A stretch of 21,627 nucleotides of DNA. It comes from Phoronis australis (lineage: Eukaryota > Phoronida > Phoronidae). Positions within the stretch are counted from its first letter, which is position 1. Each line of letters begins with the position of its first letter. Of the stretch, positions 1 through 9,530 are shown piece after piece. Under the pieces are notes generated by a model, which saw only the letters and a list, made by a program, of their open reading frames with translations, had not been told where the DNA came from and searched no databases. Location of the stretch: contig NMRA01000418.1 of NCBI GenBank assembly GCA_002633005.1, forward strand, positions 309,173 to 330,799, read 5' to 3'. Position numbers and translations under genes: made by a program.

Positions 1-940
1 GGGTACGTTCTTTCGTCACACCCAAGTCCGTGGATGTCAGACACTTTCAACTGAAGTTAATTTTATTCTATTATTTCGTTTTTGAGATGTTGAATTCCGG
101 GTGGTGGTATGCAGTGATATAAAAGAAGGTTCGATGTTTGTTCAAAACGGTATTCACTCATCAGAGCACACTTAAATTAAAATGGTGAACTCATGAAATA
201 TCTAAAAAGCTGGCGATTGTCAACTCAAGGACATAATTATTTTTTTCAGAAACTAGTCATCAAATCAAATCTGCCCATGTCATTCACAACACTTTGACAC
301 AGTCATGTTAACCGGTCATGGGTTTTAGGCAAAATTTCCATTCTGAAAGGTACATTGCTAGGAAAAATCCCTTTGAAACGATTCCATGGATAGCTGATTC
401 ACTCGGCAGAGTAGGTAGAGAAGCATAATGATTTGCATTTTGTGAAAACTTTCGGGAGATTTGTATAGATCAATGAGATGAGCTGACAACTACAGCTTGT
501 TGCACATGTAGCTCGCTGAATCGAGGGCTGCATGTAAACAGACGTGCGTGTTCAGTTGGTGACAGCCTTTTCAACAGAGTCGCCTCCAAGAAAGGAAACT
601 CAAGACTCATATATTTTGCTGCATACACAGTCAGATTTTTTAAACTAAGCATTTTTGTCGACTTGCAGTAGGCCTACCCGTAATCGTAAACAGGAAAATC
701 ATCAGCAAAAACTTTTAAAATTCAGCGAAAAAGTCAAAAAGTTGGCGATTTTTGGAAAACAGACAATCCCCAGTTCCTTTTTTAGAAAGTTATGTTGCCG
801 TTATGCGACTGTATATATTGACTGAAATTGAGCACACTCTGAATAAAGCTTCCTTGTCTCAATGAGCTTCAACAACCATAACTCAGAGGTTGTACCTGGG
901 TTACATATAGAACGTGTTATCTGGGTGTGGTATACGGAAT
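1..940. other. No gene recognised
   Basis: AT-rich sequence with no exon that combines a convincing open frame with splice sites. The only sizeable frame (minus strand, 470-652) has no recognisable domain or flanking acceptor. The stretch could be intron or 3' flank of the minus-strand Ig gene. Confidence 0.5.
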
Positions 941-952
941 ACCTTTAGGAAA

Positions 953-1044
953 GGTACAGCTTCGCAAAAACATTCTCTAAAATGGAGTTGCCATAAAGGG
1001 TACAGCTTCGCAAAAACATTCTCTAAAATGGAGTTGCCATGAAG
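953..1044. repeat. Tandem duplication, 46 bp x 2
   Basis: Two adjacent 46-bp copies (953-998 and 999-1044) begin GGTACAGCTTCGC and differ at only one position near their ends. The near-identity points to a recent slippage or duplication. No coding role is seen. Confidence 0.9.
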
Positions 1045-1189
1045 TTTAATATTTCAACGTTTAACAGATCAATGGGTGCATCACTTGAAGGAATATCAGC
1101 ATCAACAGCAAATTACAAAAAAATATGTAGCAAAAGTTCTAACTATAAAAATTCAAGCGAAGCCAACATAACGAAAAAAACATGAATTG

Positions 1190-1860
1190 CCATATCGACT
1201 AGAGAAACAACAAGCAAAACACTTACAGTAAATTGCAATAACAATTAACACGTTCATCAAACAAGTAACATTTGAACATCACACCAACAAAAGATAACAC
1301 GCATGTAAAAACAAAACCAGTTCACGAAAAACAAATGTTAGGTTTTCCAAAGGAGTATTTTATATTTGCGGTATTGTGATACCGTTAATGAGATGGAATG
1401 TCTAAATGAAGATCAAGCGAAATAGATTGAATCTCAAAAACAATCAACATCTTCATCAAACAAACAATAAACGAACAATATATCAACAAAGATACGACGT
1501 ATGTAAAAACACAATTCGGTTCACTAAAAGTAAATATTACGTTCATTAGGCAAAAGGCATTTTGCTGTGCACTACAATATAATACTGCCTCAACATAAAG
1601 TTAACATACTTTACTGCCCGTCTTCGTGACAGTTGCAGACTATCAATGAGTTGTAATGGCCAAATAAATAACAAGCAAAACACAATCAATTCTAATAAGT
1701 GATTAACACGTTCACTTATCAAGTAACCATGGAACATCATCAGGTATGTAAAAAATAAAACCCGATTCATGAAAAACACTTGATAGGTTATGAAGTCATC
1801 AAGCAACTGCAACATTTCGCAGAGATTTGTAAAAAATGATACCGTTTTAACTTTAGAATT
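1190..1860. repeat. Degenerate tandem repeat, about 3 copies
   Basis: Three diverged copies of a block of roughly 200-250 bp share words such as AACAAGCAAAACAC (1208 and 1670), ATTAACACGTTCA, and GTATGTAAAAA followed by a TTCACGAAAAAC-like stretch. The middle copy lies near 1436-1530. The repeat overlaps the weak transmembrane-exon candidate on the minus strand. Confidence 0.6.
1546..1691 (-). CDS. Weak candidate transmembrane plus tail exon of the Ig gene
   Basis: On the minus strand an AG at 1693-1692 (context CACTTATTAG) opens a frame in phase 1, the phase left by the mini-exons upstream. The frame reads a hydrophobic stretch, LIVFCLLFIWPLQLI, then IDSLQLSRRR and a short tail ending in a stop at 1546. 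A hydrophobic run followed by three arginines is what a single-pass membrane anchor would look like. Against it: the hydrophobic run is only about 15 residues, the pyrimidine tract is weak, and the exon lies inside a degenerate tandem repeat. The real anchor exon may be outside the window, or the protein may be secreted. Seen: the open frame and the phase. Inferred: the role. Confidence 0.18.
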
Positions 1861-3180
1861 CATCGTTTTCTTCCTTCGCGAAGGTTATGGTGAAGAAAAT
1901 CAGCTGGAATGCTCAAAATAAAAATTCGCACAGAGCCTGTCTCTGATAACTTCAAAGCTTTAAAAGGTGGTAGAGATCATCGCCATCACAACAAAGGCTG
2001 CCCCGAGGACGAGTTTGTTTGGAATGTCGTCGCGTCCAGCCGACACTGCAAGAAGACGTCAATGACATGTACAATTATTTTCACTAAATTAGCTGGAATC
2101 AGAACATCGTAAGAAATACTTTGCCAGGTAACCCTCACACTGTACACAATAATAGGCAAGCGACCTTAATCCTGCTCCCATCTTAATACCATATACATGT
2201 ACATTAAAGAGAAGGATGAGTTCTGTCAGCTTCTAACAAACCGAATTCTATTCGAGGTTTATATATTAAGGCTTTGTTCGTTTTTATGACGTGCAGTGAA
2301 TTTCAGTAAACTAAAATTAACACAGGGTGATCATAATTAAAGATATTTTTTGACAAAGGCCAGTGGTTGAGTAAGGTTAGAATTTATAAGGGACTGGAAA
2401 CTGCAGAACGTCCAACATGTTGTAGAGACACCTCAAGTTTGATATGGTACCTGAACCAGGTTGAAAGGGACACAATCTTTTGGCAGCGTGCAGGTCAGAC
2501 TTACCCATACAACTATTGATCTGAGACAATACTGAGGTATAAAGTATAAGGATAGAGTGTGTTGTTAGGGCCAGTGTGAGGTACTTGAAGACAAAGGTCA
2601 TGTTTTTCCACAATGCCTTGCTTACCTCAAACAGATCAGATGTGATCAAGGCATTGGATGCACTTGAAGATATAGGAGACTAAAAATCGGAAAGATTCTC
2701 CTAAATCTGCCTATGGGATATCAACAACCATTAGTGATGAAGAAGCCGAAACTTGATACACTCGCGGGTTATTGCCATACCGTTTGGTACTCATCATTTT
2801 CATTGTTCTCATTTGTATGGTTTTTAATGCATCCAGATAGACACTGGCACACTCTTGTATTCATGCAAATGTTTGAAATAGATAAAAAGAAAATTGATCT
2901 ATTTATTGTATTGATGCAATCATTTCGATATCTATTACAACATGTGTACATCAATTATTTGTTAGTAAATAATATTTAATTTGTTAGATTAATTTTTTGC
3001 AGTGCAAATATATTCTTGGCCAAACGAGTGAATGTCACGAACGAAAATTATGATCAATTAATGTCATTGAAAGTTAATTTGCGATGTAACTACACGTTAA
3101 AAGTAATGTATACCGTTAGTAATTAATTGTTGCCCTTAAAAGTTAACTTGTGCAACAATTAATAACATACACAACAAAGA
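1861..3180. other. No gene recognised
   Basis: AT-rich sequence with short open frames on both strands (for example minus 2377-2649 and plus 2713-2979). None has a domain, consistent codon bias or credible splice sites. Probably intron or flank of the minus-strand gene. Confidence 0.5.
3123..3162. repeat. Inverted repeat, 11-bp arms
   Basis: TTAATTGTTGC (3123-3133) is repeated as its exact reverse complement GCAACAATTAA (3152-3162), with an 18-base spacer. It could form a small hairpin. It lies just outside the duplicated mini-exon block. Confidence 0.6.
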
Positions 3181-3898
3181 ATCAATAAACAAAGCTTAAA
3201 CCTAATGTATGCAATTTAAAGTTAATTTACGTTATTCTTGAGAATTAAATTTGCACAATTTGCGTGGCAAACGATACTTTTTAACTCTGTCACATCTGTG
3301 CAAAACCTCATTTCAGCTACACCACTTGAATGGCAAACCCTTTTCTTAGTTAGTTATCATCTTCAATAAGTTACCAGCAATGCCAATAACCTTTCACCAG
3401 GCACAAAACCTCATTCACATTTTTCACAAGTTGAATTTTATGCTGGCCAAATGTAGATACCTGACCGAGAAATTGATTAAAGCTGGTAAAACAGCAGGAG
3501 GAGATTGAGAGACGGACTAAACGCATCAGAGTAAAAACGAATGCATACAGATTTGGACCTTTAGAAGAAATGCCCTTCAGAGAATAAGCCTTTCAGAATT
3601 AGAGGACGATACAATTCCGATTTCCCAATTCCTTAAAACATATCCTCACCTGGAAAAATATTAAAAAATGTCAAAATAATTTGAGCAGTCCTAAAACAAC
3701 GAGACACACCTTACACGCATGCCTGCTGTTATCCATAAGTGACCACAGGACAATTGATCAAGAAACATTGAGTTCGTAGAACATTTGCAGTTTGAATATC
3801 TTAAATGCTTTTGATAACAATGTTATTAAAGATTCACATCAAAGTGGTATATTAGTGAACAAAATTAATTTTTGAACTAGAGAAAAATACAGACATAC

Positions 3899-3934
3899 CC
3901 CCACCTTCTCCGTTTTCGGTAGGCTTAAAGGTAA
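3899..3934 (-). CDS. 36-bp phase 1-1 mini-exon (copy a) of the Ig gene
   Basis: Transcribed on the minus strand. The acceptor ATGGTTTGCAG precedes 3934 and the donor GTATG begins at 3898. The exon is exactly 36 bp, starts and ends in phase 1, and adds T-F-K-P-T-E-N-G-E-G-G plus a split codon at the junction. It is the most downstream copy found. Its closest relative is the copy at 6552, which also has Phe at the second position, and the flanking introns are homologous too. The peptide is hydrophilic and rich in Thr, Gly and Pro, which would suit an extended, possibly O-glycosylated stalk. The splice sites and homology between copies are seen. The stalk role is inferred. Confidence 0.65.
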
Positions 3935-4486
3935 CTGCAAACCATAATTTAGTTTTACAAAAACTATTCTCATCAAACTGGAGTCTCCACACAAATGGAA
4001 ACCCAAGTGGCAAAAAGTGCTGTGCGTAAATGAAACACGAACTTTTAATACGTTTTGCCCAGTGTTGATAGAATGAGTTCAGAGGGTGCTGTTGACATCT
4101 ACCTTGTGCTACAGCAGTCTATGACGCAAAATTCGAGTGTCAACAAGGTAAAACTCGACAATCGTTACAGTTCACTTGACCCCACTAAAGTGTTTCGTGG
4201 GTTCAGGTTGTTGATCACGACAACCACTGTGTTACTGGTTCCTATGTAAAACTTAAACAGTGAGACTACTCACGTACATGTACAGGATCCCAATTGTGAG
4301 ACGTCATTCAATAGGAATGTTTGAGCATTTATGTACAGGTAGCTTCCTTTTTGCTTCCCAGCGTTTCTTATTTCTCACTTGGTCAAACACACCTTTGAAA
4401 ACGACATATGGTCTGCCTACTTACATGTATATGATCTGTGTTCAGTGATCAAACTTAACTTTGAGTTAGAGAAAAATATTTCATAC

Positions 4487-4522
4487 CTCCACCTTTTCCA
4501 TTTTCTGTTGGCTTAACGGTAT
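4487..4522 (-). CDS. 36-bp phase 1-1 mini-exon (copy b) of the Ig gene
   Basis: The minus-strand acceptor ATGATTTACAG precedes 4522 and the donor GTATG starts at 4486. The 36-bp exon encodes T-V-K-P-T-E-N-G-K-G-G with phase-1 junctions, so including or skipping it leaves the frame intact. It pairs best with the copy at 8506: both have a T-[V/I]-K-P core and similar flanks with TAATTTAGTTG. It lies about 185 bp from the copy at 4708, the tightest spacing in the array. Splice signals are good. Expression cannot be judged from the sequence. Confidence 0.65.
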
Positions 4523-4707
4523 CTGTAAATCATAATTTAGTTGCACCATGGATATTCTTATACAATGTACGTATCTATACTTCAAAGTTGAGGCTTTAGA
4601 GAAATGAAAACGCAAGCGGTGAAATTTTATAGAGTGTGTACACATACTTCTGCCAGTATGCTATGTCTTCAGTGAACAGAGTTACTTTGTTTGAAAAAAT
4701 GACGTAC

Positions 4708-4743
4708 CTCCACCAACTCCATTTTCAGTTTGATTAATGGTAA
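4708..4743 (-). CDS. 36-bp phase 1-1 mini-exon (copy c) of the Ig gene
   Basis: The minus-strand acceptor ends in AAG (GGTTTTAAG) rather than CAG and the donor is GTACG, so both sites are usable but weaker than in the neighbours. The exon encodes T-I-N-Q-T-E-N-G-V-G-G. The Pro of the other copies is replaced by Gln, which creates an N-Q-T sequon, so this copy would add a possible N-glycosylation site. Its closest relative is the copy at 7332, which also has T-I-N. Phase is 1-1. Confidence 0.6.
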
Positions 4744-5202
4744 CTTAAAACCAAAATTTATTTTTACAAGTGTGCAATTTAAAGTTAATTTACACTATTC
4801 GTGAGACTTAATTTTGCACAATTTACGTGGCAAACGATACTTTTTAACTCTGTCACATCTGTGCAAAGCCTCATTTCTGCGACACCACTTGCATGGCAAC
4901 CACGTTTCCAATTCTTAGTTAGTTATCATCTTCAATAAGGCCCCTGTGAATGTCAATAATCTTTAAGGGTACCCCAGGCTGGCAGCGGATTTGTGAAGCA
5001 AACCAAGGTTTATGTGTAGCCGCAACATCTTATTCACGTATTTTCATGACTTGAATTTTTTGCTGGCCAATTGTTCAAACCTAACCAAAAAATTAATTAA
5101 AGCTGGTGAAACAGCAAAATGAGACTGGGAGATGAAGCCAATCCCTTTTCAAAGTGATTATTAAACCGGACAAATTGTTTACATAAATTTTGATGCCGAA
5201 CT

Positions 5203-6460
5203 CCTGTTGTAAGCAAACACGCATAATTTTCACAGATCACTGTTTAGTGTGTGGAAACTGTGGCTAAGCTCATCATTGCGAATCAAGGTAGTTGGGAAAG
5301 ACTCAAGTAGTCCTGTATCTGCATGGCGTATATGTACTGTGTAAGAAAAAGAAATGAAACTATGAAACTTGGAAATAGAAATACATCAAAATATGAAGAT
5401 ATAAAACAAAATAAAACATGTTTCTGTAACTTAATTACTACAGACTATATTGTATTCGTATCGAGAAGTATAGCAGTGTAAGAGATCACGTTTTGGACTA
5501 CATGCACATGTCAACTAGTCAGAGTAAAAAGGAATAGATACGCATTTGGTATCCACTTAGTGTCAAGAATGAATGAACCTTCAGAGGAAATGCCCTTCAG
5601 AGCATAAGCCTTTCAGAATTAGGGCACGATACAATTCCCAATTCCTTAAACCGTTTACGCAACATTTGGAAAAATATATACAAGATGTCAAAATAAATTT
5701 AGCAGTCTTAAAACAATGCGACAAACTTTAGACACATGTCTGCTGTTATCCATAAAAGTGACCACAGGACAGTTGATCAAGAAATATTGAGTTCGTAGGA
5801 AAAGACTTGCAGTTTAAACAACTTAAACGNCCCTGTTGTAAGCAAACACGCATAATTTTCACCGGCCACTGTTTAGTGTGTGGAAACTGTAGCTAAGCTC
5901 ATCATTGCGAATTAAGGTAGTTAGGAAAGACTCAAGTAGTCCTGTATCTGCATGGCGTAAATGTACTGAATAAGAAAAAGAAATGAAACTATGAAACTTG
6001 GAAATAGAAATGCATCAAAATATGAAGATAAAAAACAAAATAAAACATGTTTCTGTAACTTAATTACTACAGACTATATTGTGCTCGTATCGAGAAGTAT
6101 AGCAGTGTAAGAGATCACGTTTTGGACTACATGCACATGTCAACTAGTCAGAGTAAAAAGGAATAGATACGCATTTGGTATCCACTTAGTGTCAAGAATG
6201 AATGAACCTTCAGAGGAAATGCCCTTCAGAGCATAAGCCTTTCAGAAGAAGGGCACGATACAATTCCCAATTCCTTAAACCGTTTACGCAGCATTTGGAA
6301 AAATATATTACAAGATGTCAAAATAAATTTAGCAGTCCTAAAACAATTCGACAAACTTTAGACACATGTCTGCTGTTATCTATAAAAGTGACCACAGGAC
6401 AGTTGATCAAGAAATATTGAGTTCGTAGGAAAAGACTTGCAGTTTAAACAACTTAAACGC
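5203..6460. repeat. Two near-identical 627-bp copies meeting at the N
   Basis: The sequence from CCTGTTGTAAGCAAACACGC at 5203 to ACTTAAACG at 5829 repeats from 5832 to about 6460. Only scattered substitutions separate the copies, far fewer than between blocks 1 and 2. Copy one ends exactly at the N at 5830 and copy two starts just after it. This is what unmerged alleles or an unclosed gap would produce, but a true recent tandem duplication would look the same. Confidence 0.85.
5830..5830. other. Ambiguous base N marking a probable assembly junction
   Basis: This is the only unresolved base in the window, and it sits exactly at the boundary of the two near-identical 627-bp copies. Sequence may be missing or falsely duplicated here. 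Confidence 0.8.
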
Positions 6461-6551
6461 TTTGATCAGAAAATGTTATGAATAGTTCTCGTGTATGTGG
6501 CATATTAGTGAACACAATTAATTTTTGAACTAGGGAAAAATAAAGACACAC

Positions 6552-6587
6552 CCGCACCTTCTCCGTTTCCAGTAGGCTTAAAGGTAC
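6552..6587 (-). CDS. 36-bp phase 1-1 mini-exon (copy a') of the Ig gene
   Basis: The minus-strand acceptor ATGGTTTGCAG is identical to that of the copy at 3899. The donor is GTGTG rather than GTATG and is still a GT donor. The exon encodes T-F-K-P-T-G-N-G-E-G-A in phase 1-1. The conserved Glu is replaced by Gly and the last Gly by Ala. Its flanks are homologous to the flanks of 3899. It lies just beyond the second 627-bp copy. Confidence 0.6.
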
Positions 6588-7088
6588 CTGCAAACCATAA
6601 TTTAGTTTAATGCAATAATTATTCTCATCAAAGTGGAGTATCCACACAAATGGAAAAGCAAATTGGCGAAAATTTACTGTGTGCAAGTGAAACAAGAAAA
6701 CTTAATGTAATGTGCCCAGTCTTGATAGAAAGAGTACACAGGGTACCCTTGACATCTTTATTGTGCTAAAGCTGTGAAAAAAATTCAAGTGCCTAAGTAA
6801 AACTCGCGACAATCGTTACAGTTTACCTGACCCACCCTAAAGTGTTCCCTGGGGTTAAGGTAGTTGATCACGACAACCACTGTGTCAAACGTAATCAGTG
6901 AGACTACTCACATACAGGCTCCCAATGATGAGACGTCTCTCAATAGGAACGTTTGAGCATACAGGCTGGAGTTGTAGTAGGTTATTGTTGACAGATCTTG
7001 TACCATGCATTGAGGTGTGAATCGAATATTATGTGATATTATGTTTTATACCTAGTGTTGTACAGCACACATCATGGATTTTTGTCCA

Positions 7089-7130
7089 ACCGGTCGTCTA
7101 GGAGTCGTAGACCGGCCGTCGACCGGTCGG
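7089..7130. other. Local CpG-dense palindromic cluster
   Basis: About eight CpGs fall within 42 bp of otherwise AT-rich sequence. They are carried by overlapping GACCGGTC, ACCGG and CCGGCCG words, including GTCGACCGGTCGG. There is no matching gene start. It could be a protein-binding cluster or the trace of an inserted element. The function is unknown. Confidence 0.45.
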
Positions 7131-7331
7131 TAAATTTGCCTGAGGATGGTTTTTGATTAATATAGAAATTTCGTTTTCATAGCAGTGAAGTCTCGAGTCC
7201 TCTCGTTTTCCATGTCCTTCTTCCAATTTAAAAAATAACACTAACCTCGTGAAAGCAGCATATGTCCTCCCTTCTATTAAGTTATGTCTTCAGTGAACAA
7301 AGTTAATTTTATACTAGAAAAAATGACATAC

Positions 7332-7367
7332 CTCCACTACCTCCATTTTCAGTTGGATTAATTGTAT
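7332..7367 (-). pseudogene. Degenerate 36-bp mini-exon (copy c') without acceptor AG
   Basis: The coding part is intact and would give T-I-N-P-T-E-N-G-G-S-G in phase 1-1, with a good GTATG donor at 7331. At the acceptor, the TTTGCAG of the other copies is replaced by TTTATAT, so there is no AG next to the exon and none close upstream. As drawn this copy should not be spliced in. It is most similar to the copy at 4708. A sequencing error at the acceptor is possible, but more than one base would have to be wrong. Confidence 0.6.
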
Positions 7368-7439
7368 ATATAAACCATCAGCTTTACAAGAATTATTCTT
7401 ATACTTGAAAGTTGAATCTCCACAAAAATGGAAACACAA

Positions 7440-8380
7440 GTGGAGAAAACGTTCTAAAAGTAAATAACAAGAACAACGCCAGTATTGGAATGCGCCCACG
7501 AATGCCCTGCAAACAGTGTGCTAATTTGTATCCAAAGATGGCCATTACATGTTGAATCTATCTGAAAATGGCAACATCAATTTTTCTTTAATAGAAAGAT
7601 GAAAGTCGTCCGTTGTCAATTCATGAAAATACACTTATTAAATTTATGAAGGATACTGCATTGGATTTAGGACATATAGCTATAGAACTGAAAAAGAAAA
7701 CTGCCACTAAGACGTCCCACATCAGTCGAAAGCTATATCTCAAGTTTCATAAATATCCGTCAACGAACTTCAGAAAAACATAGGAAGACGGGAAAAATGA
7801 AATTGCCACAGCAATCGTCAGATAGGTCTGCAAGTTGTTGTCGTCCTTAGTCAGCTTCACATACAGCATCTAATTACACTTCAGAAATTTAACAAAGTTC
7901 CTGCAATGGCATAAACACACCACTAGGACCCCAAAAAGTACATGAAGTTATGGGAAAAATCATTGCCAGCCGCCAGCGAAGGAGAATATATGCTACTTTT
8001 TAAATCTTTAAAGTGGTTTGGTAGTCACAATAGCACACGTCAAAAAACAGTAAAAATGGTCATTAAGTGGCGCAAAATACCTTGAATCAAACGGAAAATT
8101 TTAGAAAGGAATCATCTCACTAATAAATGCTTATCTTATGAAAATCCGTTGAGATCAACTTAAAAAAATAACCAATAGGGATACATCTGTAGTCCAATCT
8201 GTCTGAAAATTGTCGTCCTCCTTCGTCAACATCACATACATATACTTGCTAAATTTTATCAAGTTTCCGAAAAGCGTTTACGATATGCAGGCTTAGATGC
8301 CAACATCAAAAAACTGCCACTGTGTACCTGAGCATGATTAGTGATTAACATCCATACGTCGTTTTTCTGCTGCACAATAG
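7440..8380. other. No gene recognised (intron of the Ig gene)
   Basis: AT-rich sequence between mini-exon copies. No 36-bp exon, domain or clear repeat was found in it. Confidence 0.5.
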
Positions 8381-8600
8381 CTTCCCTTTAGCTTTGGCAG
8401 CATTTCTCACTAATCCCATTTGGCCAAACACCAATATTATTCTCGAGAAAACGATACATGGTCTGCCCACTATCAAGCTGTCTTCAGTGAACAAAGTTAA
8501 CATACCTCTTCCTCCTCCGTTTTCAGTTGGTTTTATGGTATCTGCAAACCATAATTTAGTTGTACAATAAATATTCTTACGTATCTATAAGTCAAAGCTG
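8380..8600. repeat. Partial intron duplication around mini-exon b'
   Basis: Similar to 4340-4565. Both share a GCTTCC...CATTTCTCAC-like stretch, AAACGA followed by CATGGTCTGCC, GTCTTCAGTGAACAAAGTTAA-like words, the mini-exon, and TAATTTAGTTG plus CGTATCTATA downstream. This shows that mini-exons were duplicated together with their introns. Confidence 0.65.
8506..8541 (-). CDS. 36-bp phase 1-1 mini-exon (copy b') of the Ig gene, first in transcript order
   Basis: The minus-strand acceptor ATGGTTTGCAG precedes 8541 and the donor GTATG starts at 8505. The exon encodes T-I-K-P-T-E-N-G-G-G-R. It is the copy nearest to the Ig exons, about 5.4 kb downstream of the D2 donor. Joining D2 (last base G) to this exon (first bases AT) makes a GAT codon, so the protein would continue ...L-E-T-D-T-I-K-P-T-E-N-G. 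The clean phase and codon match supports membership in the same gene. Confidence 0.65.
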
Positions 8601-8803
8601 AAGCGCAAGACAGTTACGTCTCAGAAAGATCAGGAATAGCATGTCTTCTTATTCAAAATTCTACTAAACCAAAAGAAATGAGAATTAAGTGCCAAAGGTG
8701 TTCAACATTTTTTGTCCTAATACCAAAAAAATTGTTCATCAGTTGTTAGAGCAGCCAGGACTGGGAATCCTGACATGTCTGACACAGTCATAGCAGGCTG
8801 AGA

Positions 8804-9137
8804 ATTTTACACGTTTGACACGCTCTGAAAATGTGGACTATTGGAACAGTGTGTCAAACGTGCCAAACGTGTAAAACGTGACGTTCCAAACGTGTAAAAT
8901 ATTGCGTGTCAAAAGTGGCGAAAACGTGGCAAAAACGTGTTATTTTCGTTCTAATACTCCACGATTGACACGTTTAGCGTGTAAAACATGGCGCTTTTGC
9001 CACGCTAGCGTGTCAAACGTGGCGTTTGTGCAACACTGGCGTGTTTAACGTGGCCCTTTTGTCATGCCAGCGTGTCAAACGTGACGCTTTTGCCATGCTA
9101 GCGTGTCAAACGTGGCACTTTTGCCACGCTAGCCTGT
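8804..9137. repeat. Left minisatellite array
   Basis: Imperfect units contain GCTAGCGTGTCAAACGTGGC followed by a CTTTTGCCAC-like stretch. Many units can form a hairpin through GCCACG and CGTGGC. The first unit, at 8804, is in the opposite orientation (ATTTTACACGTTTGACACG), so the array has a small internal inversion. Confidence 0.8.
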
Positions 9138-9456
9138 AATCTGGGTCATTGCCATGGTAGCGAGCCCACATTTAGCCTCAGGATGTGGACAAGCCATTTC
9201 TTGTTCATAGCAGCTCACCATCCACCATGGGAATCCATACTGAAAGCAAATGTATAAAGAGATTTCTTCTTTAAGTCACTGTTTATTGTGAAATATAAGT
9301 AATTCAAAACGTGATGATACAGAATCTTTAAAAGGATAACGTAATTATCTAATTCTTACAACAGACTGTTGTCACTAAATTTCATTGCATCTACAATAAC
9401 ATTAACAGAGAAATAAGAAAATGGTTCAGCATACATGTTCAAAGTGCTTAAGCTGC

Positions 9457-9459
<3 letters not shown>

Positions 9460-9513
<54 letters not shown>

Positions 9514-9530
9514 GTATGTACATGTATGTA
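9460..9530. repeat. TA microsatellite followed by TGTA repeats
   Basis: About 21 TA units (9460-9501) run into TGTATGTA repeats up to 9530. This is a simple sequence repeat inside the foldback-like element and is likely to vary in length. Confidence 0.95.

Larger units (their letters stand above)
3200..4770. repeat. Duplicated intron block 1 carrying three mini-exons
   Basis: This block is homologous to 4771-7400. For example, GCAATTTAAAGTTAATTTAC at about 3210 recurs at about 4775. The segments around 3555-3800 recur at 5575-5830 and 6205-6470. The stretch 3950-4330 recurs at 6610-6970. Divergence is moderate, with indels, so the main duplication is old. The block carries mini-exons at 3899, 4487 and 4708. 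Sequence near 4340-4560 is also similar to 8385-8600. Confidence 0.75.
4771..7400. repeat. Duplicated intron block 2 carrying two mini-exons
   Basis: Homologous to block 1 but longer. It contains about 390 bp near 5140-5530 that block 1 lacks, and the internal near-identical 627-bp repeat around the N. It carries the mini-exon at 6552 and the degenerate one at 7332. Confidence 0.7.

Noticed and set aside
2863-2870. ATGCAAAT octamer motif
   Set aside because: A single 8-bp match in AT-rich DNA with no nearby gene start is expected by chance.
6202-6420. Plus-strand 72-aa open frame
   Set aside because: It lies in the duplicated intron block. The matching copies at 3555 and 5575 have stop codons or indels in this frame, so it is not conserved as coding.
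8740-8800. tRNA-like GC stretch before the left array
   Set aside because: No acceptor stem, T-loop consensus or anticodon arm could be assembled.
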